Positions 40,913 through 51,575 of a stretch of 64,000 bases of DNA are shown here, piece by piece. Numbering within the stretch: the stretch's first letter is position 1; the number at the start of each line of letters is the position of its first letter. The notes below the pieces were generated by a model. The model was not told the DNA's origin. It made no database searches and saw only the letters and a list, made by a program, of their open reading frames with translations. The DNA comes from Phenylobacterium deserti (GTDB lineage: Bacteria; Pseudomonadota; Alphaproteobacteria; Caulobacterales; Caulobacteraceae), in NCBI GenBank assembly GCA_945874825.1, contig CAMCIK010000008.1:1-64000 (forward strand). Direction: 5' to 3'. A program made the position numbers and the translations under genes.

Positions 40913-41002
40913 TCCTGCAGGTTTGCTCCCTCCACCGAAGCAGGAGATACTGCCCACAATCGTCCACACGACCCGCCGCGGAAGCCCCGGGGAGCGAGAG
41001 CC

Positions 41003-42028
41003 ATGTCCCAAGTGCCAAGAACCCTCACAAAGCTCGCTGGCCTCGCGGCCATAGCCCTCGTCGTGGCCGCCTGCAGCCCGACAAATGATCCCCTGAGCGC
41101 CGCGCGCAGTAAGCCGCCGGAGATCGTCATTGGGCCGCGCATCATCGACCAGGCCGGGGCCTACCGGAACTTCATCGACCGGACGACCGCCATCTCGCCT
41201 GCCTTCACGGATGGCGCATCGGTGTCCCGCGCGGTGGCGACCGGGAGCACGATCGAGCCCAGCCAGATCATGCAGGGTGCCATTGCCTACGGGGTTATTG
41301 TCGCCCTTGAAGAACCCGCCTTCGTCGCCGGCGTCCGCGCCCAGGCGATCGGAGACATTCAGCGGGCCCAGCTCGCGGAGTCCATCACGGCCAACCCTTA
41401 CAACGTCCTGGGGATCCAGGGGTCGGGCGATGCCGCCACCCGGGTCACCCTGGTCTTGGCCGAGGACGGTCAACGCCTTTACGACGCCGGCAAGGCGGTC
41501 AAGCAATCGGCTTATGACGTCCAGAAGCAGGCCTGGTCGAAGGCTGAGGTGGCCGACCGGACCGGACGGCTGGCCAGCGCCAAGGCGCAAGCCTCTGTCC
41601 TGTTCGACAGCGACCTCAGCGAAGCAGACCTGAGGGGCCACGCCGGCACTCGGCGCCCCACTGGCGGCCCCATCGAACCGCACTACAGCCAGTCCGTGAT
41701 CCGGGCCGTCGCCGTGGCGGCCCTGGCCATACTGGGCCAGGCCGGCCCGGCCCGGAACGACGCTATCGGTGCCGTCATGCAGGACCCGAACATCAATACC
41801 TGCACCCGCATGACCAAGCTGAACCTCAACCAGTGCCTGGCCGTCTCTAAGCCCCACTACGAGGATATCTTCTGTCTCGGCCAGCACATCATGATGGACA
41901 GCGGCAGGTGCGTCATCAAGGCATCCGGCCAGAAGGAACCCTACGAGGCGCGCTTCGTTCCGACGGTGAAGCCGAACACGCCGGTCAAGGCCACCGCACC
42001 GGCCAAGAAGCCCGCAAAGAAGAAGTAA
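41003..42028 (+). CDS. Hypothetical lipoprotein (341 aa) with Lys/Ala/Pro C-terminal tail
   Basis: Lipobox LVVAACSP; ends KATAPAKKPAKKK; no domain recognised. Confidence 0.8.
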   Translation: MSQVPRTLTKLAGLAAIALVVAACSPTNDPLSAARSKPPEIVIGPRIIDQAGAYRNFIDRTTAISPAFTDGASVSRAVATGSTIEPSQIMQGAIAYGVIVALEEPAFVAGVRAQAIGDIQRAQLAESITANPYNVLGIQGSGDAATRVTLVLAEDGQRLYDAGKAVKQSAYDVQKQAWSKAEVADRTGRLASAKAQASVLFDSDLSEADLRGHAGTRRPTGGPIEPHYSQSVIRAVAVAALAILGQAGPARNDAIGAVMQDPNINTCTRMTKLNLNQCLAVSKPHYEDIFCLGQHIMMDSGRCVIKASGQKEPYEARFVPTVKPNTPVKATAPAKKPAKKK

Positions 42029-42116
42029 CGCGCCGCACAGGGTCGGCTGGCCCGTTGCAAGGTGCCGGGGTTTTGTGTATTTAGCCGCCTCTTTCGACCC
42101 TTCCCGGGGCGTCCGT

Positions 42117-42139
42117 CGCCGCGCGGCGTCCGCGCGGCG
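42117..42139 (+). promoter_or_regulatory. GC-rich hairpin in the rplY 5' leader
   Basis: CGCCGCGCGG-CGT-CCGCGCGGCG, 10-bp perfect stem with 3-nt loop, 21 nt upstream of the rplY ATG. Confidence 0.45.
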
Positions 42140-42160
42140 GCTTCGTTTCGAGGCAGGGCC

Positions 42161-42760
42161 ATGGCCGATATCATTCTGAACGTCGAAGTCCGCGAGCGTA
42201 CGGGCACGGGCGGCGCCCGCGCCACCCGTCGCGAGGGCAAGGTCCCCGGTGTGCTGTACGGCGGCGGCAAGGATCCCGTTGCCATTGCCGTGAAGGCCAA
42301 TGAATTCCGCAAGGCCCTCCATACCGGCAAGCTCCAGGGTCACCTGGTAACCCTGAAGTACGGCAACGAGACCCAGCCGGTCATCGCCAAGGTCGTGGAC
42401 ATGCATCCGGTGACGGATGATCCCTGGCACTTCGACCTGTACCGGGTCGACGCGCACCAGCAGATCCGTGTCGCCGTCCCGGTCCACTTCCGCAATCAGG
42501 AAGCCTCACCGGGCCTGAAGCGTGGCGGTACGCTCAACGTCGTCCTCCATGAGATCGAGCTGAACTGCCCGGCCGACCACATCCCCGAGGAAATCCTCCA
42601 CGACCTGACTGGCCTGGATATCGGCGAGACGATCCGTGTCAGCTCGCTTAACCTGCCCGAAGGCATCACCGCCGTGGCTTCCGGCGATGTGGTCGTGGCC
42701 ACAGTGGCCGGTTCGGCAGCTGCCGCCTCGGCCGCCAGTGCCGAGGGCGCCGAGGCCTGA
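42161..42760 (+). CDS. rplY: 50S ribosomal protein L25 / general stress protein Ctc
   Basis: ILNVEVRERTGTGGARATRREGKVPGVLYGGGKDP; VVDMHPVTDDPWHFDLYRV. Confidence 0.97.
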   Translation: MADIILNVEVRERTGTGGARATRREGKVPGVLYGGGKDPVAIAVKANEFRKALHTGKLQGHLVTLKYGNETQPVIAKVVDMHPVTDDPWHFDLYRVDAHQQIRVAVPVHFRNQEASPGLKRGGTLNVVLHEIELNCPADHIPEEILHDLTGLDIGETIRVSSLNLPEGITAVASGDVVVATVAGSAAAASAASAEGAEA

Positions 42761-42781
42761 GGCCCGGCCTGACGGCCCCGC

Positions 42782-43399
42782 ATGCTGATCCTTGCCGGCC
42801 AGGGGAACCCGGGCCCGGCCTATTCCGGGAACCGGCACAATATCGGCTTCAGGGCTGTCGACGCCATTGCCTCGCGCTGGGGCTTCGGCCCCGAGCGTAG
42901 CCGCTTCCAAGGCCTGGCCCGGGAAGGTGTCATCGAGACCCCGGAGGGGCCAGTCCGGGCCCTGACCCTGAAGCCCCAGACCTTCTACAACGAAAGCGGC
43001 CGGGCGGCGGCGGCGGCGCTCAGGTTCTTCAAGCTGTCGCCAGCGGACCTGGTGCTCTTCTACGATGAGATCGATCTTGCCGGCGGCCGCTTCCGGATGA
43101 AGACCGGGGGCGGGGCTGCAGGCAACAACGGCGTCCGCTCCGTCACGGCTCATGTGGGGCCAGATTTCCGGCGGGCGCGCCTGGGTGTGGGGCACCCGGG
43201 ACACAAGGACCGGGTCCAGGGACATGTTCTTTCGGACTTCCACAAGTCGGAGTTGGCCTGGGTCTCAGCCCTGGTCAATGCCGTCGCCGATGCCGCACCC
43301 CTGCTCGCCGCCGGGGAGGATGAGCGCTACCAGGCCGAAGTCCTGCGCCTTGCGCCTGCCGAGAAACTGGACCCCCGCAGGCCCGGCGATCTGGCGTGA
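42782..43399 (+). CDS. pth: Peptidyl-tRNA hydrolase
   Basis: MLILAGQGNPGPAYSGNRHNIGF; TLKPQTFYNESGRA; GAAGNNGVRSV. Confidence 0.97.
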   Translation: MLILAGQGNPGPAYSGNRHNIGFRAVDAIASRWGFGPERSRFQGLAREGVIETPEGPVRALTLKPQTFYNESGRAAAAALRFFKLSPADLVLFYDEIDLAGGRFRMKTGGGAAGNNGVRSVTAHVGPDFRRARLGVGHPGHKDRVQGHVLSDFHKSELAWVSALVNAVADAAPLLAAGEDERYQAEVLRLAPAEKLDPRRPGDLA

Positions 43400-43457
43400 C
43401 CATTTCACAGGCGCGTGCTAGTCGCCGCGCCTGCAGTTCCGAGGAGTTTCCTGAATC

Positions 43458-44555
43458 ATGGCCCTGAAAGTCGCCATTGTCGGCCTGCCCAATGTGGGCA
43501 AGTCGACCCTGTTCAATGCCCTGACCCAGACCGCCGCCGCCCAGGCCGCGAACTATCCTTTCTGCACCATCGAGCCCAATGTCGGCGACGTGGCAGTACC
43601 AGAGGCGAGGCTGGAGGCCCTGGCCGGTATCGCCGGGTCGAAGGAGATCATCCCCGCCCGCATCAATTTCGTGGATGTCGCCGGCCTTGTCCGCGGTGCC
43701 TCGCAGGGCGAGGGCCTCGGCAACCAGTTCCTTGCCAACATCCGAGACTGCGACGCCGTCGCCTTTGTCTCACGCTGTTTCGTCGACGACGATATCACCC
43801 ACGTCGAGGGGCGGGTCGACCCCATCTCGGATCTAGACATCATCGAGACCGAACTCATGCTCGCCGACCTGGAGAGCCTGGAAAAGCGGGTGGTGAACTT
43901 CGAGAAACGGGCAAAGACCGGGGACAAGGAGGCCGCCGCCACCCTCGCCCTGATCAAACTCGCCCTCGCCCAGCTTACCGAGGGACGCCCGGCCCGGGCC
44001 GCCCAAGTACCCGCCGAAGAGGAGAAGGGCTGGCGCATGCTCCAACTGCTGACCGCCAAGCCGACCCTCTATGTCTGCAACGTGGACGAAGCCTCCGCTG
44101 ATCAAGGTAATGCCTTCTCGGGCGAGGTGGCGGCGCGCGCGAGCCGGGACAAGGCCAAGTCGGTGGTCATCTCGGCCCAGATCGAGTCCGAGATCGCCCT
44201 GCTGGATGCCGGTGAGCGCGCCGAGTTCCTCGAGACCCTGGGACTGGTCGAGCCGGGCCTGAACCGCCTGATCCGGGAAGCCTACTCCCTCCTGGGCCTC
44301 CAGACCTACTTCACAGCCGGTCCCAAGGAGGCCCGCGCCTGGACCATCCCGGTCGGGGCCACGGCACCCCAGGCGGCGGGCGTGATCCACACCGACTTCG
44401 AGAAGGGCTTCATCCGGGCCGAGACCATCGCCTTTGACGACTACGTAAAGTTCAAGGGCGAGGCCGGTGCCCGCGAGGTGGGTCGTCTGCGCTCGGAAGG
44501 CAAGGATTACGTCGTCCAGGACGGCGACGTCATGAACTTCCGCTTCAACGTCTGA
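43458..44555 (+). CDS. ychF: Redox-regulated ATPase YchF (Obg family)
   Basis: VAIVGLPNVGKSTLFNALTQT; FVDVAGLVRGASQGEGLGNQFL; C-terminal TGS. Confidence 0.97.
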   Translation: MALKVAIVGLPNVGKSTLFNALTQTAAAQAANYPFCTIEPNVGDVAVPEARLEALAGIAGSKEIIPARINFVDVAGLVRGASQGEGLGNQFLANIRDCDAVAFVSRCFVDDDITHVEGRVDPISDLDIIETELMLADLESLEKRVVNFEKRAKTGDKEAAATLALIKLALAQLTEGRPARAAQVPAEEEKGWRMLQLLTAKPTLYVCNVDEASADQGNAFSGEVAARASRDKAKSVVISAQIESEIALLDAGERAEFLETLGLVEPGLNRLIREAYSLLGLQTYFTAGPKEARAWTIPVGATAPQAAGVIHTDFEKGFIRAETIAFDDYVKFKGEAGAREVGRLRSEGKDYVVQDGDVMNFRFNV

Positions 44556-44600
44556 GAACTTGGAAGCGGCCGGTCGCCCTCGGGCGACCAACCGTGGGCC

Positions 44601-44636
44601 CAACAAGAAAGGCCGGCCGCCCTGCAGGCGACCGGC
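44601..44636 (-). terminator. Candidate intrinsic terminator downstream of the bc1 operon
   Basis: On - strand: GCCGGTCGCC-TGCAG-GGCGGCCGGC (10 bp with one G-U) followed by CTTTCTTGTTG. Confidence 0.6.
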
Positions 44637-44661
44637 TCTGGTTTCGCGCGGAGGCGGGACC

Positions 44662-45513
44662 CTAGTGGGCCACGTTCCGCCAGATTCGCTTGTAGCTCAT
44701 GTAGAGCAGGCCAGCGAGGATCAGCAGATAGATCATCGCGCCGACGCCGAAGGCCTTGCGCTCCTCCATCTTGGGCTCGGAAGCCCAGGTCAGGAAGGCG
44801 GCGACATCACGGGCCTGCTGGTCGATCGTTGACTTCGTATCGTCGTCAAACGTGACCTTGTCCGCTGCAAGTTGCGGCGGCATGGCGATGAAGCCTCCGG
44901 GAGGCGCATGCCCCTTGCCCTTCCAGAAGGCCGAGACGTCCCCGAGCATGTAGGGGTTGTAGTACTGGCCCGAGGGAACCTCGAGGCCCGCCGGAGGGGT
45001 CGAGTAACCGGACAGCAGCGAGTAGATATAGTCCGCTCCGCCCATCCGCGCCTTGGACAGGGTCGAGAAGTCCGGCGGCAGGGCACCGCCGTTGCCAGCC
45101 CGGGCCGCCGCCTCATTCGGGTAGGGGTTCGGGAATCGATCGGCCGGAGTCGCCGGACGCTTCACTATGTCGCCCGTCTCCTGATCGATCTCCGAGGTCT
45201 CGAAGTCCTTTGCGATGGTCTTCACGTCGGGGTTGTCGTTCGGGTTCGGGTACTTCGGGTCGTAGAAGGGTCCTCCCTTCTGGCCCAGGTTCCGGAACGA
45301 CATCAAGTCCATCGAGTGGCAGGCCGCGCAGACCTCCCGGTAGACCTTGAAACCCCGCTGAAGCTGTGCGCGGTCAAACTTGCCAAAGGGGCCGTTGAAG
45401 CTCCATTCGACCGTGCGGGGCTCCTTCTGGGAGCCGGCGGCGAGGGCCGGCCCGCCCGCAAGGGCAAGACCGAGCGCCGCTATCGCGAGACATTTGCGAA
45501 GCATCAGGCTCAA
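44662..45513 (-). CDS. petC: Cytochrome c1 (bc1 complex)
   Basis: [16 protein letters not shown] heme motif; C-terminal TM ending [13 protein letters not shown]. Confidence 0.95.
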   Translation of the reverse strand: MSLMLRKCLAIAALGLALAGGPALAAGSQKEPRTVEWSFNGPFGKFDRAQLQRGFKVYREVCAACHSMDLMSFRNLGQKGGPFYDPKYPNPNDNPDVKTIAKDFETSEIDQETGDIVKRPATPADRFPNPYPNEAAARAGNGGALPPDFSTLSKARMGGADYIYSLLSGYSTPPAGLEVPSGQYYNPYMLGDVSAFWKGKGHAPPGGFIAMPPQLAADKVTFDDDTKSTIDQQARDVAAFLTWASEPKMEERKAFGVGAMIYLLILAGLLYMSYKRIWRNVAH

Positions 45514-46829
45514 CCCCTCTTCTCAGGCGAAGCCGCGGCACCCACGGGCAGGGCGGCAGAGTGCGAAAGGACCGGTTCGCTGATCGACTTCGGCTGCGAC
45601 AGGGGGTTCTCGGTGAGGCCCATCACCGGCAGGATGATCAGGAAGTAGGCGAAATAGTAGGCGGTAGCGAAGCGCGACAGCCAGACCATGGAGTTCAGGT
45701 CCGCATCCAGCAGCTGGAAGGACTTCAGCCCGGGGATCACGTAGTCATCCGGCAGGCGTCCGCCGCAGAAGCCCAGCACGAGGCATGCGACCACGAAGAT
45801 GAAGAAGTACATCCGTGTGGTGGGGCGATAGCGGAGTGACCTCACCCTCGAAGTGTCCAGCCAAGGCAGGATGAACAGGACTGCGATGGCGCCGAACATC
45901 AGGAGCACGCCCATCAGTTTGTCCGGAACCGCCCGAAGGATGGCGTAGAAGGGTAGGAAGTACCACTCCGGCACAATGTGGGCGGGCGTTACCAGCGGGT
46001 TAGCCGGGATGTAGTTGTCCGGATGGCCGAGAGCGTTGGGGGAGAAGAACACGAAAGCCGCGAACATCAGCATGAACAGGGCGATCGCGAAGCCATCCTT
46101 CACCGTGTAGTACGGGTGGAAGGGAACCGTGTCCGCCTTGGACTGCACATGCACGCCGGTAGGGTTGTTGTTCCCGGTCACGTGCAGGGCCCAGACGTGC
46201 AGGATCACCACGCCGGCGATCATGAACGGCATCAAATAGTGCAATGAGAAGAAGCGGTTCAGGGTCGCATTGTCGACCGCGAAGCCGCCCCACAGCCAGG
46301 TGGTGATGGACTGGCCGATCAAGGGCAGGGCGCCGAACAGGTTGGTGATCACCACAGCGCCGTGGAAGCTCATCTGGCCCCAGGGCAGGACGTAGCCCAT
46401 GAAGGCGGTGGCCATCATCAGCAGGTAGATCACGCAGCCCAGGATCCAGAGGAGCTCGCGAGGTGCCTTGTAGGACCCGTAATAGAGGCCGCGGAACATG
46501 TGGGCGTAGACCGCGATGAAGAACATCGAGGCCCCGTTGGAATGCATGTAGCGGATCAGCCAGCCGTAGTTCACGTCGCGCATGATGCGCTCGATGGACG
46601 CAAAAGCGTGGTCCACATGCGGCACGTAGTGCATGGCCAGGACGATGCCGGTGACCAGCTGGATGCCCAGGCAAAGCGCGAGGATGCCGCCGAAGGTGTA
46701 CCAGTAGTTCAGGTTCTTCGGGGTCGGGAAATCAACCAGGCTGTCGTAGGCCAGACGGGCGATCGGAAGGCGGGCGTCGAGCCAGCGCTCGAAACCGGTC
46801 TTGGGGATGTAGTTCGAATGTCCACTCAT
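45510..46829 (-). CDS. petB: Cytochrome b (bc1 complex)
   Basis: [49 protein letters not shown]. Confidence 0.98.
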   Translation of the reverse strand: MSGHSNYIPKTGFERWLDARLPIARLAYDSLVDFPTPKNLNYWYTFGGILALCLGIQLVTGIVLAMHYVPHVDHAFASIERIMRDVNYGWLIRYMHSNGASMFFIAVYAHMFRGLYYGSYKAPRELLWILGCVIYLLMMATAFMGYVLPWGQMSFHGAVVITNLFGALPLIGQSITTWLWGGFAVDNATLNRFFSLHYLMPFMIAGVVILHVWALHVTGNNNPTGVHVQSKADTVPFHPYYTVKDGFAIALFMLMFAAFVFFSPNALGHPDNYIPANPLVTPAHIVPEWYFLPFYAILRAVPDKLMGVLLMFGAIAVLFILPWLDTSRVRSLRYRPTTRMYFFIFVVACLVLGFCGGRLPDDYVIPGLKSFQLLDADLNSMVWLSRFATAYYFAYFLIILPVMGLTENPLSQPKSISEPVLSHSAALPVGAAASPEKRG

Positions 46830-46834
46830 GTCGG

Positions 46835-47389
46835 TCAGCCCACCTTGACCACAGTGTCGGAAAGGAAGGCGTATTCCGGAACCTCGAGGTTCGTGGGCGC
46901 AGGGCCCTTACGGATTCGGCCAGAGGTGTCGTAGTGCGATCCGTGGCAGGGGCAGAACCAGCCGCCATAGTCGCCGCCGCCGAAGGTCGGCACGCAGCCC
47001 AGGTGGGTGCAGGTGCCGATCAGGACCAGCCACTCGGCCTTGCCAGGCTTGTGGCGCACCTCATCGGTGGCGGGGTCCCGAAGGACTGCCTTGTCGTCCT
47101 TGATGGCCGCGGCGATCTCCGCACCGGTCCGGTGCCGGATGAACAAGGGCTTGCCGCGCCATTTGATGGTTACGGACTGGCCGAGCTGAACCTTGGTCAG
47201 GTCGAACTCCACCGAGGCCAGGGCGAGGGTATCGCCGGCGGGGTTCATCTGGTCGACGACTGGCCAGGCCACCGTCGCCGCCGCACCGAGCGCCGCGACG
47301 CCAGCCGCGATGTGAATGAAATCGCGCCGGCTGGGGTCGTCCCCATCCGCGCCATGTTCGGGGTTCGCGCCCGTCACGCTGTCGGCCAC
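46835..47389 (-). CDS. petA: Ubiquinol-cytochrome c reductase Rieske iron-sulfur subunit
   Basis: TCTHLGCVP...[23 protein letters not shown] Tat-like N-terminus. Confidence 0.97.
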   Translation of the reverse strand: MADSVTGANPEHGADGDDPSRRDFIHIAAGVAALGAAATVAWPVVDQMNPAGDTLALASVEFDLTKVQLGQSVTIKWRGKPLFIRHRTGAEIAAAIKDDKAVLRDPATDEVRHKPGKAEWLVLIGTCTHLGCVPTFGGGDYGGWFCPCHGSHYDTSGRIRKGPAPTNLEVPEYAFLSDTVVKVG

Positions 47390-47588
47390 TTTGAAGCCAC
47401 CCTTCGCTTGGGGACTGCGCCGGAAGGGCGCGGCCCGTTCTCGACCCCGCCAGTCGATCTGGTAAGGGTCACCCGGACTGAACGCGCTGAACGCCGACGG
47501 ACCGTCCGGGAAGCCAAGCCGCCAAGGGCGAAGGGACTCCCGCCGATTCGCTGCGGACCGCGCACAGCCCGTGGCTGGATCACCTAGA

Positions 47589-48068
47589 ATGCTGCTCGCT
47601 CTTTTTCAACCTGACATTCCGCAAAACCTTGGCGCCGCCATCCGGCTCGGGGCTTGCCTGGACACCCCGGTGCACGTCATCGAGCCCTGCGGCTTTCCCC
47701 TGTCGGACAAGGCGATCCTCAGGGCGGCCATGGACTATGGCGACCCGGGCGAGGTGGTCCGCCATCCCAGCTGGGATGCTTTTCAGGCCGCAGCGACAGG
47801 ACGGATCGTCCTGTTCACCACCCAGGGAGCGGCCCCGCTGCACGAATTCGCCTTCCAGGCCGACGACATCCTGCTGTTCGGCCGGGAAAGCGCAGGCGTG
47901 CCGGATTTCGTCCACGACGCCGCCGACGCCCGGGTCATCATTCCCTTGAGCCGCGGGCGACGATCCTTCAACCTGACCGTCTCGGCGGCAATCGGCCTGT
48001 CCGAGGCCCTTCGTCAGACCGGGCGGTTTCCCGCTTTTCATCCGCAAGATTTTCCCAACCATGATTGA
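47589..48068 (+). CDS. trmL: tRNA (cytidine(34)-2'-O)-methyltransferase
   Basis: [54 protein letters not shown] fold. Confidence 0.93.
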   Translation: MLLALFQPDIPQNLGAAIRLGACLDTPVHVIEPCGFPLSDKAILRAAMDYGDPGEVVRHPSWDAFQAAATGRIVLFTTQGAAPLHEFAFQADDILLFGRESAGVPDFVHDAADARVIIPLSRGRRSFNLTVSAAIGLSEALRQTGRFPAFHPQDFPNHD

Positions 48069-48936
48069 TCCCGCCGTCCTGGAGACCCGCAACGCCCGCG
48101 CGCGCGCCTGGTTCGACGCCTTGCGCGACCGCATCGTCGCCGTCTTTGAGCAGCTCGAGGTCGAAGCGCCCGCAGACCTCTTCCCCGGGGAGCCCGCGAA
48201 GTTCGAGCTGAAGCCCTGGGTTCGCGAGGCCGGCGGCGGCGGGGTGATGGGCTTCCTGCGCGGTGGCCGGTTCATCGAGAAGATGGGCGTGCACATCTCC
48301 CTGGTGCACGGGACCTTCACCCCCGAGATGGCCGCCAACATGCCCGGCGCGGACAAGGACCCCCGCTTCACAGCCACCGGAATCAGCCTCATCGCCCATA
48401 TGCGCAGCCCGAAGGTCCCGGCGGTGCACATGAACACCCGCTTCCTAGCCACCCAGACCGGCTGGTTCGGTGGCGGCGCTGATCTGACCCCCACCCTGGA
48501 CGTCCAGCGTAGCCAGGAGGCACCGGACGCCATCACCTTCCACGCCGCCCTGAAGGCCGCCTGCGACCGGCACGATCCGGCCTGGTACCCAGACTTCAAG
48601 GCGCGCTGCGATGAATACTTCTACCTGCCCCACCGCAAGGAACCGCGGGGCATCGGCGGCATCTTCTATGACCACCACAATTCTGGAGACTGGGACCGGG
48701 ACTTTCAGTTCACCCAGGATGTGGGCGAGGCCTTGCTGGAGGTCTATCCTAGGATCGCCCGGAGCCGGATGCACGAGCCCTGGACTGAGGCCGACCGCCG
48801 CGAGCAGCTCATCCGCCGCGGCCGCTACGTGGAGTTCAACCTGCTCTACGACAGGGGCACCATGTTCGGCCTCAAGACCGGCGGCAATATCGAGAGCATC
48901 CTGTCCTCCATGCCCCCCGAGGTCATCTGGCCCTGA
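48061..48936 (+). CDS. hemF: Oxygen-dependent coproporphyrinogen III oxidase
   Basis: [61 protein letters not shown]. Confidence 0.97.
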   Translation: MIDPAVLETRNARARAWFDALRDRIVAVFEQLEVEAPADLFPGEPAKFELKPWVREAGGGGVMGFLRGGRFIEKMGVHISLVHGTFTPEMAANMPGADKDPRFTATGISLIAHMRSPKVPAVHMNTRFLATQTGWFGGGADLTPTLDVQRSQEAPDAITFHAALKAACDRHDPAWYPDFKARCDEYFYLPHRKEPRGIGGIFYDHHNSGDWDRDFQFTQDVGEALLEVYPRIARSRMHEPWTEADRREQLIRRGRYVEFNLLYDRGTMFGLKTGGNIESILSSMPPEVIWP

Positions 48937-48951
48937 GACGACGCAAGGCGA

Positions 48952-49656
48952 TCAGGTCCGCCCGCCGGCCTCGATGAAGCTGCGCAGCCGGCGGCCTACC
49001 TCCAGCCGGTCATTGCCCTGCACGTAGCTGGCCACCGCAGCATCGGCCTGCGCATCGGTGTAGCGGTTCCCGCGCCGCGCCTCGATCAGGGCCAGGGCGT
49101 AGTCCGGCTCGAACTCGGGATGAAGCTGTATCGAGATCGCCCGGCGCTCGGGATAGGCCAGGGCACCGAAGGGCGTGAAGTCGCTGGCCGCCGCGAGCCG
49201 GGCGTCGCCGGGAGGCTCCACCACCTGGTCCTGGTGCGAGGCCGCAACCGCCAGGGTCGGGAGGCCCGAGAGCCAGCCGTCCGGACGGGCCTCGTAGCGG
49301 TGCAGGCCCACGCCCCAGCCCTTGGGCGACTTGATCACCCGCCCGCCGAAGGCCTCGGCCATCACCTGGTGCCCGAAACAGACGCCGACCAGGGCGGTGC
49401 GCCCGGAGGCCGCGTTCAGGAAGACCTTCAAGGGCGCGATCCATGGCAGGGGATCGTAGACACCGGCGGAGGATCCGGTCACCAGGCAGGCGTCCCAAGC
49501 CGAAGGGTCGGAGGGTAGCTGTCCCAGGGCCACGTCAAAGGTCTCGGCGGTATCGCCCGCCTTCAGGAGTAGCTGCCGGAACATGGCGGGATAGTCCCCG
49601 AAGCGCTCGGAGAGGTCGCCCGGCGGCGCGCCGGTCTCGAGTATGGCCAGCCTCAC
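48952..49656 (-). CDS. Class I glutamine amidotransferase (GMP synthase-like)
   Basis: LVGVCFGHQVMAEAFGG nucleophile elbow; QLHPEFEP. Confidence 0.9.
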   Translation of the reverse strand: MRLAILETGAPPGDLSERFGDYPAMFRQLLLKAGDTAETFDVALGQLPSDPSAWDACLVTGSSAGVYDPLPWIAPLKVFLNAASGRTALVGVCFGHQVMAEAFGGRVIKSPKGWGVGLHRYEARPDGWLSGLPTLAVAASHQDQVVEPPGDARLAAASDFTPFGALAYPERRAISIQLHPEFEPDYALALIEARRGNRYTDAQADAAVASYVQGNDRLEVGRRLRSFIEAGGRT

Positions 49657-49659
49657 GGC

Positions 49660-50925
49660 TCAGGCCCCCATTCCGCGAAGGACTGCAGCCAGGCGGGCGC
49701 GGACAGCCTTTGCGTCTGACGGGAAGTCCTCGTCCATCCACCAGGCCTCGACCTCGCGCAGGGCCTCCCCCACCTTCGGGCCAGGACGTGCGCCGGCCGC
49801 CATGGCGTCCGCGCCGGACACCGGAAGGGACCTCGTTCGCCAGGCCCCCGCCTCGGCGACCAGGGCGCGCCAGTCACCTGACGCCTCTCCGTCCGGCGAT
49901 CGGGCCCAGGCCAGACGAAGCCGGTCCAGGGCGGTCCCAGAACCCAGAAGGTGTAGGGCGCGGCGGAGCTGCCGGGGCGACATCCAGCTGACCAGCCGGG
50001 GATCGCGCCCCGCCGCCGCCACAAGTCGCTCCCTCTGCGCGCTGGACAGGCGCAGGCGCGCGGCCTCCCGGGCGACATCGGTGGCCCCCTCGGGGAACAG
50101 GGCGCCCAGCCGGAGCAGGGCATCGGCGGGACGGCCCTCCACGGCCTCGACCCGGCACAGGCCCTCCAGCCGCGACAGGTCACCGGCGAAGGGCAGGACC
50201 TGGGCCAGCACGCCAGTCGAAGCCATCAGTCGCAGGGCGGGCCGGGGATCGGGCGCGCCCAGCAGGACGACGATCTCCTTCAGGACACGTTCCGCCGCGA
50301 GGGTCGAAAGACTCCCGGCCTGGGCCGCGCAAGCCTCGACCGCCGCCGGGTCCGGCTCGCCCTGGCCGTACCAGGCGAGGAATCGGAAGTAACGGAGGAT
50401 ACGAAGATGGTCCTCGCGGATCCGTCGCCCCGGGTCTCCGACGAAGACAATCCGGCCCGCCCGGGCCGCGGCGACGCCGAGGCCTGTGGGATCGATCACG
50501 CGCCCGCTGCGGTCGGCGTAGAGCGCGTTCAGGGTGAAGTCCCGCCGAGCGGCATCCTCCGCCCAGTCGTCGGTAAAGGCCACCACGGCGCGCCGGCCGT
50601 CGGTCTCCACGTCGCGCCTCAGGGTCGTGATCTCGAAACCCCGACCGCCGCTGACCGCCGTCACCGTACCGTGCTCCAGGCCGGTGGGAACCGACTTGAG
50701 CCCCGCGGCCTCCAGCGCTGTAACCACGACGGGCGGCTCGAGGGCGGTCGCCAGGTCGATGTCGGCAATCGCGCGTCCCATGACCGCGTTACGCACGCAG
50801 CCCCCGACGAAGCGCACGCAGCCCCGCCCGCCCGCCGCCTCCAGGGCGTCCAGGACGGCAGTCGTGGCCGGATCTTTCAGCCACCCGGCATCCGCCAGGA
50901 CCATCTCCGCAGCCGCGCCGGTCAC
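49660..50925 (-). CDS. CCA-adding tRNA nucleotidyltransferase family
   Basis: VRFVGGCVRNAVMGRAIADIDLAT; RRDFTLNALYADRSG; EDHLRILRYFRF. Confidence 0.94.
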   Translation of the reverse strand: MTGAAAEMVLADAGWLKDPATTAVLDALEAAGGRGCVRFVGGCVRNAVMGRAIADIDLATALEPPVVVTALEAAGLKSVPTGLEHGTVTAVSGGRGFEITTLRRDVETDGRRAVVAFTDDWAEDAARRDFTLNALYADRSGRVIDPTGLGVAAARAGRIVFVGDPGRRIREDHLRILRYFRFLAWYGQGEPDPAAVEACAAQAGSLSTLAAERVLKEIVVLLGAPDPRPALRLMASTGVLAQVLPFAGDLSRLEGLCRVEAVEGRPADALLRLGALFPEGATDVAREAARLRLSSAQRERLVAAAGRDPRLVSWMSPRQLRRALHLLGSGTALDRLRLAWARSPDGEASGDWRALVAEAGAWRTRSLPVSGADAMAAGARPGPKVGEALREVEAWWMDEDFPSDAKAVRARLAAVLRGMGA

Positions 50926-51575
50926 GCGGGTGCCCCGAACAGGCGATGGGAAAGGACACGCAGCATCCCCGCCGTCGCCCCCCAGATGAAGCGCTCGTCG
51001 TGGGTCATGGCGTAGAAACGGCGCTTGCCGCCATCCGGCAGTTCGCGCTCGTGGGTCTCGTGGTTGGTTCCGTCCATGAGGAAGCCGAAGGGCGTCTCGA
51101 AGATGTCCGCCACCTCGTCGGGATTGGGCTCGAGGCTGAAGCCATCCTCGATGAATGCGACCACCGGAGTGACCAAGTAGCCCGTCCCCGTCCGGTAGGG
51201 CGTCGAAAGGCCGACGGGCGAGACGAAGCCGGGTGCCAGTCCCACCTCTTCCTCGGCCTCGCGCAGGGCCGCCTGCCAGGGTGTCTCACCCGCGTCGCAG
51301 CGCCCGCCCGGGAAGGCGACCTGGCCCGCATGCCGCCTCAGGGTGTCCAGCCGGGTGGTCAGGAGAACGGAGTAGCCGTGCGGCCGTTCAATCAGGCCCA
51401 CAAGGACAGCAGCGGGGGTCAGGGTGTCCAGCGGCGGAAAGTACGGATCCGGCTCGAAGTCGAAGTCCGAGCTGATCTGGTCCACGGTCCGATGCGCGAG
51501 GGGATCCAGCCGCTCGGCAAGCCGGGTCTCCAGGAGGGGCCGGGCGCCAGGGGCCGCCAGCTGGTGCGGGCTCAC
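50922..51575 (-). CDS. CoA pyrophosphatase-like NUDIX hydrolase
   Basis: VAFPGGRCDAGETPWQAALREAEEEVGL NUDIX box; HAGQVAFPGG. Confidence 0.93.
   Translation of the reverse strand: MSPHQLAAPGARPLLETRLAERLDPLAHRTVDQISSDFDFEPDPYFPPLDTLTPAAVLVGLIERPHGYSVLLTTRLDTLRRHAGQVAFPGGRCDAGETPWQAALREAEEEVGLAPGFVSPVGLSTPYRTGTGYLVTPVVAFIEDGFSLEPNPDEVADIFETPFGFLMDGTNHETHERELPDGGKRRFYAMTHDERFIWGATAGMLRVLSHRLFGAPA

Noticed and set aside
40820-42487. 555-aa minus-strand ORF
   Set aside because: Antisense to the end of prs, the lipoprotein and rplY; no recognisable domains.
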